Assembly: GCF_036416795.1 (NCBI RefSeq) | Contig: NZ_CP143867.1 | Location: forward strand, 5,510,001 to 5,574,000 | DNA length: 64,000 bases | Reading direction: 5' to 3' | Source of the DNA: Bacteroides sp. MSB163 | Lineage (GTDB): Bacteria; Bacteroidota; Bacteroidia; Bacteroidales; Bacteroidaceae | Shown here: positions 35,533 through 44,453 of the stretch, in pieces | Position numbering within the stretch: position 1 is the stretch's first letter | Layout of the letters: the number at the start of each line of letters is the position of its first letter | Notes under the pieces: model-generated | Seen by the model: only the letters and a program-made list of their open reading frames with translations | What the model was told of the DNA's origin: nothing | Databases searched by the model: none | Made by a program: the position numbers and the translations under genes

Positions 35533-37515
35533 TTATCCTTTTTCGAAGATATAAACAGCAAATGTCTTCGGTTCCAACTCTATATTCAACACCTGACCAT
35601 CCATTGAAACCGGAGTTTCCTGCGGTTGAATGGCAGACGGCTGCTCAATCGTATTATCTTTGTCAGGATCAGCCGAACGAAGCTTGATGCAACGTCCACC
35701 GGACAGTATATCCTGTTTCTTCAATCCTTCAAACTTCAAAGACAGAGGTTGGGCCTTATCGGAAGTATTGGCCACCTTTACTATAATTTCATTCTTATCC
35801 TTATCATAGACCGCACTTGCAAACAGTCCATTCTGATCTTCGGCACCTGTTACAACCTTCTTATTCATCGTCAAAGAAAGCACATTAGTGCCCTTGTGAT
35901 GCCCATAGAGTTGCTGCACATAGTAACTTACAGTACGGACAGAGTTGAGATTATCAAACCAAATCATATCCGGGCGCCATTGCCATCCTTCCACATGAGC
36001 AAACAAAGGAGCATAAGTGGCCATGTGTACAATATCTGCATTGCGCTCCAATCCGGTCATAAATGCAGCTTCAAGCAGAGCGGCATTAAAATGGTTCCAT
36101 TTCTTCCCCTTACCATGACAAGCATATTCTCCTGCAAACACTTTCGGACCTTTACGGTCATAGTTATCATAACGTGCCCCCTCATTCAGGAACCAGTTTT
36201 CGGGACGATAGAAATGTTCATCCACCAAATCAACTTTCAGGCGTTTCATTTCCGGCCATAGATATTCGAACTGTTTTCCTTCAGAGTCCGGACCGGAGCT
36301 TCCGATAATCTTGATATCCGGATAGGCTTTACGAATAGCCTTGATAAATGGTTCGAGATGTTCCGGGTATTCCGGTCCCCATTGCTCATTACCTATACCA
36401 ATGAATTTCAGGTTAAACGATGCAGGGTGTCCCATATCGGCACGCAGTTTTCCCCATTTCGTGGTCACATCCCCATTGGCAAATTCAATCAGATCAAGAG
36501 CATCCTGCACATAGCTATCCAAATCGCAAACAGCCACATGTGCCTCTGCATCAGAATTCTGGAACTGGCAAGACAGGCCGCAACTCAATACAGGAAGCGG
36601 CTCTGCTCCTATTTCCTCCGAAAGCTGGAAGAACTCAAAGAATCCCAATCCGTAGCTTTGGAAATAATCGGGATAGAAACGATGCGGGAAAGTATATTCC
36701 CAACGATTCTCATTCAACGGGCGGTTCTCTACCGGACCTACAGACTTCTTCCAGTCATAGCGTGTAGCTAAATCTGTTCCTTCTACAATACATCCGCCGG
36801 GGAAGCGGAACACACCTGGCTTGATATCAGCTAAAGCTTGCGCAAGGTCTTTACGCAAACCATTCTCATGTCCTTTCCAGGTATCGACCGGGAAAAGAGA
36901 GACATGTTCCAAATCAACCGTACCCTTTGATGCCAGGAAAATACGAAGAGTCGCCTTCGGATCAGTTACACCCGGTTTTAGGATAACCTGATACTTTTTC
37001 CATTCTTTCGAATCAATCGTCAATGTCTCAGTAGCAAAAGCATGGTGCTCACCCATAGATTTGGTATCTACAAGTTCAATACGGATTTTTTCGGATGTTC
37101 CGCCTTGGGGCAAACGTGCCCATACAGAGAAGCGATACTCCTCTCCTGCTTTTACACCGATACCGAAGAAACCTTCATTATCCAATCCCGTATGCTTATG
37201 CGGATGGCCCGGGTCGGCCAGACGGACATAGTGCGGATTTCTTTCAAAAGGACCGTCATCTTGAAGCGTTACATTACCAAAGGTTTTCCATCCCATCAGA
37301 TGTTGTGGGAACTCAAACGAACGGTTCTTCACTAACTCGGCATAAAGTCCGCCGTCAGCGGCATAGTTGATATCCTCAAAGAACAACCCATACATAGTAG
37401 GCTGAATCTCTGCACCCAATTTCTTGGTTTGTATCACAAACTCATTAGTTTGTGCCTGAAGCGCCATACCTGCGGTCAGGGTTAGCGTCGCTAATAATCC
37501 AGTGTATCTTTTCAT
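35533..37515 (-). CDS. GH51 alpha-L-arabinofuranosidase
   Basis: 660-residue secreted enzyme that removes alpha-L-arabinofuranosyl units from arabinan or arabinoxylan side chains by retention. A signal peptide (MKRYTGLLATLTLTAGMALQAQ) is followed by the N-terminal part of the barrel (YGLFFEDINYAADGG). An inserted carbohydrate-binding beta-sandwich lies at about residues 75-210. The barrel carries the acid/base Glu377 in IGNEQWG and the nucleophile Glu463 in AGEYACHG. The C-terminal beta-domain completes the fold. It is the second gene of an HTCS-controlled minus-strand pair, 25 bp after the GH43 gene, and would convert arabino-oligosaccharides to L-arabinose in the periplasm. Confidence 0.96.
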   Translation of the reverse strand: MKRYTGLLATLTLTAGMALQAQTNEFVIQTKKLGAEIQPTMYGLFFEDINYAADGGLYAELVKNRSFEFPQHLMGWKTFGNVTLQDDGPFERNPHYVRLADPGHPHKHTGLDNEGFFGIGVKAGEEYRFSVWARLPQGGTSEKIRIELVDTKSMGEHHAFATETLTIDSKEWKKYQVILKPGVTDPKATLRIFLASKGTVDLEHVSLFPVDTWKGHENGLRKDLAQALADIKPGVFRFPGGCIVEGTDLATRYDWKKSVGPVENRPLNENRWEYTFPHRFYPDYFQSYGLGFFEFFQLSEEIGAEPLPVLSCGLSCQFQNSDAEAHVAVCDLDSYVQDALDLIEFANGDVTTKWGKLRADMGHPASFNLKFIGIGNEQWGPEYPEHLEPFIKAIRKAYPDIKIIGSSGPDSEGKQFEYLWPEMKRLKVDLVDEHFYRPENWFLNEGARYDNYDRKGPKVFAGEYACHGKGKKWNHFNAALLEAAFMTGLERNADIVHMATYAPLFAHVEGWQWRPDMIWFDNLNSVRTVSYYVQQLYGHHKGTNVLSLTMNKKVVTGAEDQNGLFASAVYDKDKNEIIVKVANTSDKAQPLSLKFEGLKKQDILSGGRCIKLRSADPDKDNTIEQPSAIQPQETPVSMDGQVLNIELEPKTFAVYIFEKG

Positions 37516-37540
37516 GGTTTTAAAATAAAATTATAATTGG

Positions 37541-39028
37541 TTATTTAGTTCTTTTTCCCCATACGGAGCGCCCACGGCTATCCAGCCCTGTAAAGAGGAC
37601 AGTTTCCGCTTCATTCTCCCAGTCGTGCCCGGCAAACACAATCAGATTCTTTACCACTTCTCCGTCCAGTGTCAGTTGTAAGGATTGGTCTTCTCTGGCA
37701 AAATCCCAGGTTCCTTTATCCTCTCCTAACTTTCCATCTTTCTCCAGATATAAAAGGTGAGACATATTCCATTCTTCATCTTGCAGTTCGCCTTCGCCCC
37801 ACAATATCTGTCCGGCTTCCAGTTGGCGCTCATACAGGGGTTCCTGTACGCGGATAATTTCCCACTCGCCCGCTAAATCCTCCGCAGAGAACTCTCGAGG
37901 ATTAGTACCTGCGTAGCGTTCAGGCGATACGACAGACCATCCATCTTTAGTAAAAAAGACTTGTCGCACATGGAGATCCATCATCTGGTTTTGTGGTGAC
38001 AAACGTCCCTGATGAGCCATGAAATATTGTCCGTCATCTGAAGTGAATACTGCACAATGCGCTGTGCCGGCCCAACCCGGATGGTTCTTGAAACGATAAG
38101 GAGCTGTCAAGATAGGAAAGTTATTCGTCGTATCTTTCAACTCTTTGCCGAAGTAATCAATGAACGGACCTTCCGCTTTGTCTGAACGCCCCACACGTAC
38201 ATTGTAGGTTGTCATCAACGGATCATAGGATACAAACAGATAGTATTCTTTCAAATCTGGATTATAGATAATTTCCGGAGCTTCCAGATTATCCTTCTTG
38301 TAATTAGCACGACGAGCTACCAAGTGTCCCCTATCTCCTTCTACCAAAGGAAGACCGGTTTCCGGATTCAGTTCCACACAATACAGACCACCGAAAAATG
38401 AACCGTAATGCATCCACCACTTGCCGGTTGAAGGGTCTACAGTGATGCTGGGATCAATGGCATTCATGGCTGTCGTATCATCTGTCTTAACAACACAACC
38501 TGCCAATGTCCAAGGCCCTTCGGGCGAATCTGATTCTGCCAATCCGATATAGGATGTTTTACGCCCGAAAGCCGACACACAATAGTATAGCCTATACTTA
38601 TTATTATAGGGAATGATATAAGGTGCCCAGATATTTGTCGCCCCATGCCCTCCTGTATGAGAGCGCACCCACTCCACCGCTTCCTGCGGAATCTCGGGCA
38701 ATGCCCAGCCCAGAAATTCCCAATTCACAAGGTCTTTGGAACGACGCATCTGAATACCCCCCAAAGGCACCCCCTTTTCTTTTGCTTCTTTACGATTTTC
38801 CCGGAAGATAGCATCCGTGGAATACATATAGTAATAATCGCCTATCTTGCGGCACGACGGATCGTGTACATTGTAGGTTCCCCATGATTGGTAATTCTCC
38901 ATGGAAGATAGTGAAGAGTAATCATCTGCCCACGGATTAGGTGAAGCAGTAGGGGTAAAAACAGAAGAAGTGCAACCGGCAAACAGGCTGCCCATTAGTA
39001 GTACAGTTACGTGTAGTAAGTTTCTCAT
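37541..39028 (-). CDS. GH43 arabinan-active lipoprotein (endo-arabinanase type)
   Basis: 495-residue lipoprotein (lipobox LFAGC, Cys19) of the five-bladed beta-propeller family 43. The frame is open to 39076, but the promoter -7 box at 39056-39063 lies inside that extension, so the Met at 39028 is the real start. The catalytic triad is Asp56 in NVHDPSC, Asp192 in NAIDPSI and the Glu of LEAPEII (residue 249). A C-terminal beta-domain (about residues 390-495, LAGEWEIIRVQ to SVWGKR) resembles the GH43_C2 domain of endo-1,5-arabinanases. It is similar along its length to the GH43 at 56805-58718. First gene of a two-gene operon with GH51. Confidence 0.94.
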   Translation of the reverse strand: MRNLLHVTVLLMGSLFAGCTSSVFTPTASPNPWADDYSSLSSMENYQSWGTYNVHDPSCRKIGDYYYMYSTDAIFRENRKEAKEKGVPLGGIQMRRSKDLVNWEFLGWALPEIPQEAVEWVRSHTGGHGATNIWAPYIIPYNNKYRLYYCVSAFGRKTSYIGLAESDSPEGPWTLAGCVVKTDDTTAMNAIDPSITVDPSTGKWWMHYGSFFGGLYCVELNPETGLPLVEGDRGHLVARRANYKKDNLEAPEIIYNPDLKEYYLFVSYDPLMTTYNVRVGRSDKAEGPFIDYFGKELKDTTNNFPILTAPYRFKNHPGWAGTAHCAVFTSDDGQYFMAHQGRLSPQNQMMDLHVRQVFFTKDGWSVVSPERYAGTNPREFSAEDLAGEWEIIRVQEPLYERQLEAGQILWGEGELQDEEWNMSHLLYLEKDGKLGEDKGTWDFAREDQSLQLTLDGEVVKNLIVFAGHDWENEAETVLFTGLDSRGRSVWGKRTK

Positions 39029-39055
39029 AATATCAGCAAATAATAAATTCTGTTG

Positions 39056-39113
39056 CAAAAATACGCCCCGCCGCATGTCGGTAGGTGGACAAACGGATAT
39101 TTAAGGTGGACAA
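39056..39113 (-). promoter_or_regulatory. HTCS-type promoter module of the GH43-GH51 operon
   Basis: On the minus strand two direct repeats TTGTCCACCT lie at the complements of 39104-39113 and 39083-39092, exactly 21 bp apart. After 19 bp comes the -7 box TATTTTTG (complement of 39056-39063) within GCGTATTTTTGCA. The same arrangement, base for base in spacing, stands before the glycan-binding-protein operon at 44336-44393. AraC-type regulators bind direct repeats one or two helical turns apart, so the adjacent HTCS is the obvious ligand. The GH43 start codon follows 27 bp after the -7 box. Confidence 0.8.
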
Positions 39114-39170
39114 TCAAACAATTCCGGTAAAAAAGCGCATTATGTATTTTAGAAATAACGGATATTCTTC

Positions 39171-39178
39171 TAACTTTG
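39171..39178 (+). promoter_or_regulatory. -7 box of the arabinan HTCS gene
   Basis: TAACTTTG fits TAnnTTTG and ends 20 bp before the ATG at 39199. A TTTT lies 20 bp upstream as a weak -33 box. The box falls inside the longer reading frame from 39085 and so fixes the start at 39199. Confidence 0.6.
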
Positions 39179-39198
39179 CTATAGTAATACGAAACAAT

Positions 39199-42100
39199 AT
39201 GAAAAGTCACTCCTTTATATACCTTATTATATATAGCTGTTTTATAATGTCGATGTCGTTACAGGCTCAAGAACATTTTGCAGACCGATACAATGTTTCT
39301 TACATCACCATGGACGACGGGTTACCTCATAATTCCATTGACGACATTTATAAAGACACCTATGGTTTTCTATGGATATCCACTGCCGGAGGCGGACTGT
39401 CACGTTATGATGGCTATGAATTCATTCATTTCAATCCCAATACTCCTCACTGCAAACTCAAGAGTAACTTTATCCACAATGTATATGAAGACAGATTCCA
39501 CCGTCTTTGGATTGTATCCGAAGGAGGCACAGATATTATTGACTTATCTACTCTACAATCTGTAGTGCCCAATGATCCTAAAGGACTTTTGCCCCGCTTT
39601 ATAAATCAACCCACCTATATCGTCATTCTCGATTCGCAAGGTTGCATCTGGCTGCAATGCGACAATGCACTTCACCGAATATCCTTCAATGCCGAAGGTG
39701 ACATCGATACATTATCCACATTAGATTTACCCGAACTATCTGAACCTGACCTTATATTAAAAGATATCGACGAAGATGGTAAGATATGGACCGGCATTAA
39801 TGGCACTATCTATAAAATCTCCCCGACACCACAAGGGCAGTTAGAAAAAAGTTCCATATCAGAGCAACTAACTTTTTGGCCTGGCATATATTTTAAGGAT
39901 ATGATAGCCAAAGAAAATGAAGTCTGGATAGCTACGCACATAGGACTGTTTCGCTATAACAAAAACAACAATACAAGAAAACTCTACGAAAATATCCAAA
40001 GTGACCCTCATTCTTTATCGCAAAATTATCTGACCAATCTTGCCATTACTGATAATAAACAGTTGATTGCAGGAACTTTGCGCGGAGCTAACATCTACAA
40101 TCCTATTACCGATAACTTCGAACGCTTTACTCATAGTTCAACCGGTAACAGCCTGTTGAACAGTAACTTTATTAATTGTATAAGAGTAGACGGGCAGCAC
40201 ATTTGGTTCGGTACTGAAAGTGGTGGAATTAATAAACTGACTCCGAAGCGCTTGGTAATACACAATTACCAACATGATAAAGAAAATCCCGCAAGCCTGT
40301 CCGACAATCCGGTAAATGTCATTTATGAAGATAAGGAGGGCAGTTTGTGGGTAGGCACAGTAGAGGGAGGACTGAATCTGAAAAAACAAGGAAGTGAACA
40401 GTTTATTCATTACAGATGGGAACGTGGTGAGATAAGTCATAACTCAGTAAGCAGTCTTGTCAATGACAACCAGGGCCGATTATGGGTAGGCACCTGGGGC
40501 GGCGGAATCAACATAGTGAATCCTAAAGCACCGAATCGCCCCCTTCAAGTAATATACACACATCCTGAAACCGGATTTCCATTATTCTTCATAGCAGTAC
40601 TCGTTTATGACCCTACCAATAATGGAATGTGGATAGGCGCCAATCGAGGGCTCTTTTTCTATGATATGGCAACTCAAAAGTTCATTTCCCCTTTTGCTAA
40701 CCGTATGGCAGAAAACATCCGTGGTTGCCTCGGCGCCATTATCGACAAAGAAAATAAACTGTGGGTAGGTTCTACGGAAGGAGTCTACATCATAGATCTT
40801 AACACCCGATCTCCCCAGTCAAAGGAAGGAGAATTCCAGCATCGTCACTTAAACTATAAGCTCGATAATCCCCAATCGGGACTGATAGAGAAAATCAGTT
40901 GTTTTTGCGAAGCTAAAGATGGTACATTATGGTTGGGCAGTAATGGATATGGCATATATAAACGGATAATTGATAAGCAAGGCAAAGAAAAATTCATATC
41001 TTATAATACGGACCAAGGTTTAATCAACAACAATGTACGAAGTCTGGAAGAAGATATCAATGGAAGTATCTGGATAGGAACTAATAACGGACTTTCCTGC
41101 TTCCACCCAAACGAGAACCGCTTCACCAATTACACCAAACAAGATGGCTTTCCGGATGCACAATTCTATTGGAATGCCTCATACCGTTCTTCGGACGGTA
41201 CACTCTATTTCGGCAGCGTAGCAGGACTGACAGCCATCGATAGCAATCTGCCTGTTGTTACTGCTCAACCTGCCAACATACGCTTCACGCGGTTGAGAAT
41301 CGGAAATGAAAATATCCTGCCCGGTAATAAATATCTCCCCAAAGACATAGCCGTTACTCAGGAAATAAAACTCCATGAGAAAGAGAAGTCCTTCTCGTTG
41401 GAATTCTCCGCCTTGAATTTTGAACCGGATAATACAGCCACTTATAGCTACCGCCTACTTGGTTTTGAAGACAAATGGGTACAGGCACCCGGAAACAGAC
41501 GGTTTGCAAGCTACACCAACTTGCGTCCGGGTAGCTATACCCTGCAAGTGAAATATACACCTGACGGAGGAGACGGGACAGAGAACATGGCAGAGCTAAA
41601 GGTCACCATCCTACCCTATTTTTATAAAACAACTTGGTTCATATTGCTTCTTGTAGTTTTGGCACTACTTGCCACTTGGCAAACTTACCAATGGCGCATA
41701 CGAAACTTCAAACGGCAGCGGGAACTACTACACCGCACCGTGGAAGAACGCACCTACCAACTGGAACAACAAAAACAATTATTAGAGAACCAGACAGAAG
41801 AACTCTCCCGACAGAACAGGATGCTGACACTGCAAAACGAGAAAATCACCCGGCAAAAAGCACAATTGAGCCGTATGGCACGCAAAGTACAAGAATTGAC
41901 ATTAGACAAGATAGCTTTCTTCACTAACATAACGCATGAATTCCGGACACCGATAACTTTAATTATCGGTCCTATCGAGCGTGCACTAAAACTAAGTTAT
42001 AATCCGCAGGTAATAGAACAGTTAAACTTCGTGGAACGTAACTCCAAATATCTGCTATCCCTTGTCAACCAACTGATGGATTTCCGGAAAATAGAATCCG

Positions 42101-43461
42101 GTAAGCTTAATATCGTTGCGACAAAAGGTGACTTTGTGAGTTTTATACATTCATTGCTTACTCCTTTTGAAGTATTTGCCGGAGAACGGAATATTTCAAT
42201 AAAACACTATTTTCACATGAAAAGTTCCGAAATCTTCTTTGATGAAGAAGCGATGCACAAGGTTATTACCAATCTGCTAAGCAATGCCATTAAATTTACA
42301 CCGGATGGCGGAAGCATATCCATATATATAGCCACCCTTCCGGCTAAAAACGATAAAGAAGAAAAACTTTATCTCTGCGTCAGTGACACGGGAACAGGTA
42401 TTCAGGAGCAAGACACCGAACAAATATTCAACCGTTTCTATCAATCCAAGAAGCAAGCGAAATATCCTGTATACAGCCAAACGGGTACAGGAATCGGGTT
42501 ATATCTTTGCAAACGCATCGTGAAGATGCATGATGGAGAAATCTGCGTTCGTAATAACCATACTATCGGCTGCTCCTTCCGCATCCTACTCCCACTTCCA
42601 AAAGAAGAAAACATAAGCGACCAACTGATCGTTGAGAACAATATACCACCGGCAGCAACTACGAAAAAGAATGAATTACCCAAAGAACGGCTGGCCCTGA
42701 CCATTCTTGTAGTGGAAGATAATGCAGACATGAGAGGATACATCCGTTCCATTCTCCGTGATTATTATAATGTACTCGAAGCTACCAACGGGGCAGAAGC
42801 CCTTGATGTATTGAACAACCAGTCTGTAGATTTTATCATCAGCGACCTGATGATGCCCGTAATGGATGGTATAGAACTATCACGACGGGTCAAAGAGACA
42901 TTTAGTATCTCACATATTCCTTTCCTGATGCTGACTGCTAAAACATCGCCGGAAACCCGGCTGAAAAGTTACCGCACGGGCGTAGACGAATATCTGCTAA
43001 AACCTTTTGATGAAGCTCTGTTACTGACCCGTATCGAAAACATCCTGGATAATCGCAGACGCTACCAACGAAAGTTCAAGACGGACATGGACGTGGAAGC
43101 ACTGAATATAGAGGAGGAATCCGGTGACAAGAAATTCATCAACCAAGTGATGGAAGCTATAAAAGAACACTATAAAAACCCTTACTTTGAAGTGAGTGAT
43201 TTCAGTGAGGCCGTCGGAGTCAGCAAAAGCCTGCTGAATAAAAAGCTTCAAAGCCTCATCGGGCAATCAGCGGGACAATTCATACGTAACTACAGATTAA
43301 ACACTGCCCGGGAACTGATTCTCAAAAACCGGGAGAGCAAACAGATGAATATTGCAGAAATAGCATATGAGGTTGGTTTCAATGACCCCAAGTATTTCGC
43401 CCGCTGTTTCAGCAAGCAGTTTAATACGACACCAAGCGCATTACTGAATGAAGAAGAGTAA
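39199..43461 (+). CDS. Hybrid two-component regulator (HTCS) of the arabinan PUL
   Basis: 1420-residue membrane sensor and regulator. I start it at the Met of MKSHSFIYLIIYSCFIMSMS, a signal sequence right after the -7 box. Order: Reg_prop beta-propellers with recurring WVGT/WIGT motifs; Y_Y_Y domain near YRLLGFEDKWVQAPG; membrane span near residues 810-830 (FILLLVVLALLATW); coiled coil rich in Gln/Glu (about 840-900); HisKA with His913 in NITHEFRTP; HATPase with GTGIGLYLCKR; receiver with Asp1216 in IISDLMMPVMDG; AraC-type DNA-binding domain (IAEIAYEVGFNDPKYFARCF). It should sense arabinan oligosaccharides in the periplasm and act at the two TTGTCCACCT modules that flank it. Confidence 0.96.
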   Translation: MKSHSFIYLIIYSCFIMSMSLQAQEHFADRYNVSYITMDDGLPHNSIDDIYKDTYGFLWISTAGGGLSRYDGYEFIHFNPNTPHCKLKSNFIHNVYEDRFHRLWIVSEGGTDIIDLSTLQSVVPNDPKGLLPRFINQPTYIVILDSQGCIWLQCDNALHRISFNAEGDIDTLSTLDLPELSEPDLILKDIDEDGKIWTGINGTIYKISPTPQGQLEKSSISEQLTFWPGIYFKDMIAKENEVWIATHIGLFRYNKNNNTRKLYENIQSDPHSLSQNYLTNLAITDNKQLIAGTLRGANIYNPITDNFERFTHSSTGNSLLNSNFINCIRVDGQHIWFGTESGGINKLTPKRLVIHNYQHDKENPASLSDNPVNVIYEDKEGSLWVGTVEGGLNLKKQGSEQFIHYRWERGEISHNSVSSLVNDNQGRLWVGTWGGGINIVNPKAPNRPLQVIYTHPETGFPLFFIAVLVYDPTNNGMWIGANRGLFFYDMATQKFISPFANRMAENIRGCLGAIIDKENKLWVGSTEGVYIIDLNTRSPQSKEGEFQHRHLNYKLDNPQSGLIEKISCFCEAKDGTLWLGSNGYGIYKRIIDKQGKEKFISYNTDQGLINNNVRSLEEDINGSIWIGTNNGLSCFHPNENRFTNYTKQDGFPDAQFYWNASYRSSDGTLYFGSVAGLTAIDSNLPVVTAQPANIRFTRLRIGNENILPGNKYLPKDIAVTQEIKLHEKEKSFSLEFSALNFEPDNTATYSYRLLGFEDKWVQAPGNRRFASYTNLRPGSYTLQVKYTPDGGDGTENMAELKVTILPYFYKTTWFILLLVVLALLATWQTYQWRIRNFKRQRELLHRTVEERTYQLEQQKQLLENQTEELSRQNRMLTLQNEKITRQKAQLSRMARKVQELTLDKIAFFTNITHEFRTPITLIIGPIERALKLSYNPQVIEQLNFVERNSKYLLSLVNQLMDFRKIESGKLNIVATKGDFVSFIHSLLTPFEVFAGERNISIKHYFHMKSSEIFFDEEAMHKVITNLLSNAIKFTPDGGSISIYIATLPAKNDKEEKLYLCVSDTGTGIQEQDTEQIFNRFYQSKKQAKYPVYSQTGTGIGLYLCKRIVKMHDGEICVRNNHTIGCSFRILLPLPKEENISDQLIVENNIPPAATTKKNELPKERLALTILVVEDNADMRGYIRSILRDYYNVLEATNGAEALDVLNNQSVDFIISDLMMPVMDGIELSRRVKETFSISHIPFLMLTAKTSPETRLKSYRTGVDEYLLKPFDEALLLTRIENILDNRRRYQRKFKTDMDVEALNIEEESGDKKFINQVMEAIKEHYKNPYFEVSDFSEAVGVSKSLLNKKLQSLIGQSAGQFIRNYRLNTARELILKNRESKQMNIAEIAYEVGFNDPKYFARCFSKQFNTTPSALLNEEE

Positions 43462-43556
43462 GTCTATACACTGAGTTTATCACTATTTTACCTACACGCT
43501 TACACTCACCTTCCGCATCGCCCTATTCATCAGCAATAGAGCGGTGTGTAGGTAAG

Positions 43557-43598
43557 TGCAGGCAGAGTGTAGGCAGATTTGCCTACACTCTGCCTGCA
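43557..43598. terminator. Perfect 19-bp hairpin downstream of HTCS
   Basis: Arms 43557-43575 (TGCAGGCAGAGTGTAGGCA) and 43580-43598 are exact complements with a 4-base loop GATT. The hairpin lies 95 bp after the HTCS stop codon. There is no long T run behind it, so it could be a terminator, an RNA-processing site or a mobile repeat. The CCTACAC core recurs in both directions around it. Confidence 0.55.
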
Positions 43599-43984
43599 TC
43601 AGGGATACATCATTGATTACCTTTTCGTTAACCCTCTTTTTGGCCTACACCATTCGTTTTTACATCCTTTCATTTCAGGCGTTTTTCCACCTACTTTTGT
43701 CCATCAAAAGCAGGGATTGTAAATGTAAATCCCCTATGTTCATTGCGCAAACTACACATATATATTCTATTGACATACAAAGTTTTAGACATAACTACTA
43801 TAGTGAACGTCGTGACTCACAGTAGTGATACACGTGCTTTACAATAGTGAAGCACGTACACTACGTCTGTACGCATACCAAAACAAAGCATCCCGAAACA
43901 AAGAAGAAGCGATGTGAAAGCAAAGAAAAGGTGATGTTTAAGAAAAGAAAGCGTAAGAAGCGCCTTCTTCAACCGTTTACTCAA

Positions 43985-44012
43985 GTTTCGCCGGACGCCA
44001 TTCCGGCGAAAC
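43985..44012. repeat. Perfect 11-bp inverted repeat
   Basis: GTTTCGCCGGA (43985-43995) and TCCGGCGAAAC (44002-44012) form a GC-rich stem with a 6-base loop, in the middle of the long non-coding region. The function is unknown. Confidence 0.6.
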
Positions 44013-44131
44013 GAGTTACAAATCCGCCGGAACGGGACAAATATATTGACACTATTAGAATAAAAACATATATAACCCTTGTTGTCAAACATGCCATTAT
44101 CCCATTGAGAAGTACCTGTGAGCATGGTTTA

Positions 44132-44214
44132 AAAGGGTGTAGCCTTAAGGTCGGGATGGCTACACCCTTTCCCCTATATGGCTACACCCTTTGGTGGTTA
44201 GGGCTACACCCTTT
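44132..44214. repeat. Triple GGCTACACCCTTT repeat with inverted copy
   Basis: GGCTACACCCTTT occurs exactly at 44158-44170, 44180-44192 and 44202-44214, a strict 22-bp period. The inverse AAAGGGTGTAGCC is at 44132-44144. The inverted copy can pair with any of the three, so alternative hairpins are possible. It lies about 120 bp upstream of the HTCS promoter module. Confidence 0.7.
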
Positions 44215-44308
44215 CGGTGACTTCCTTACCTGAATCTTCTCCTGTTTTCTTTTATTTACAGCACAATCAGCCTGAAGTATCGTGATATATACTGAAGCCT
44301 AATTTTAA

Positions 44309-44323
44309 TTGTAACTTCTACAC
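44309..44323 (+). promoter_or_regulatory. Possible AraR site next to the HTCS module
   Basis: TTGTAACTTCTACAC matches GTGTTACTTTTACAC of the arabinose-operon operator at 12 of 15 positions. It ends 12 bp before the first HTCS repeat. It may add arabinose-dependent control to the arabinan operon, but a single weak copy could be chance. Confidence 0.3.
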
Positions 44324-44335
44324 TTAAATATTCAT

Positions 44336-44393
44336 TTGTCCACCTCAAAAATTCATTTGTCCACCTCAGAAACACCTTTTGAGCGTATTTTTG
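44336..44393 (+). promoter_or_regulatory. HTCS-type promoter module of the arabinan SusC/D operon
   Basis: Direct repeats TTGTCCACCT at 44336-44345 and 44357-44366 (21-bp period), then 19 bp, then -7 box TATTTTTG (44386-44393) inside GCGTATTTTTGCA. Both repeat sequence and spacing equal those of the GH43-GH51 promoter at 39056-39113. The start codon of the first gene lies 60 bp after the -7 box. Confidence 0.82.
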
Positions 44394-44453
44394 CATCACT
44401 ACTTAAAATATGAATGTAGTATAACTAATTGTTAAACCATTAATATCTGTATT

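Larger units (their letters stand above)
43462..44453. other. About 1-kb non-coding region rich in hairpins
   Basis: No convincing gene is present; the open frames cross repeats and have no family resemblance. It holds a perfect 19-bp hairpin (43557-43598), an imperfect hairpin (43822-43864), a perfect 11-bp hairpin (43985-44012), a triple direct repeat with one inverted copy (44132-44214), a candidate AraR half-site (44309-44323), and the HTCS promoter module (44336-44393). Small RNAs are possible but unproven. Confidence 0.65.

Noticed and set aside
39029..39076. Upstream extension of the GH43 frame on minus
   Set aside because: It contains the -7 box of the promoter module, and the lipoprotein signal begins at 39028.
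39085..39198. Upstream extension of the arabinan HTCS frame
   Set aside because: It overlaps the operator repeats and the TAACTTTG box; the signal sequence starts at 39199.
43847..44233. 128-residue open frame on plus in the long spacer
   Set aside because: It crosses a hairpin and the triple repeat, is full of Lys/Arg runs and rare patterns, has no family resemblance, and no promoter box fits. It is most likely chance.
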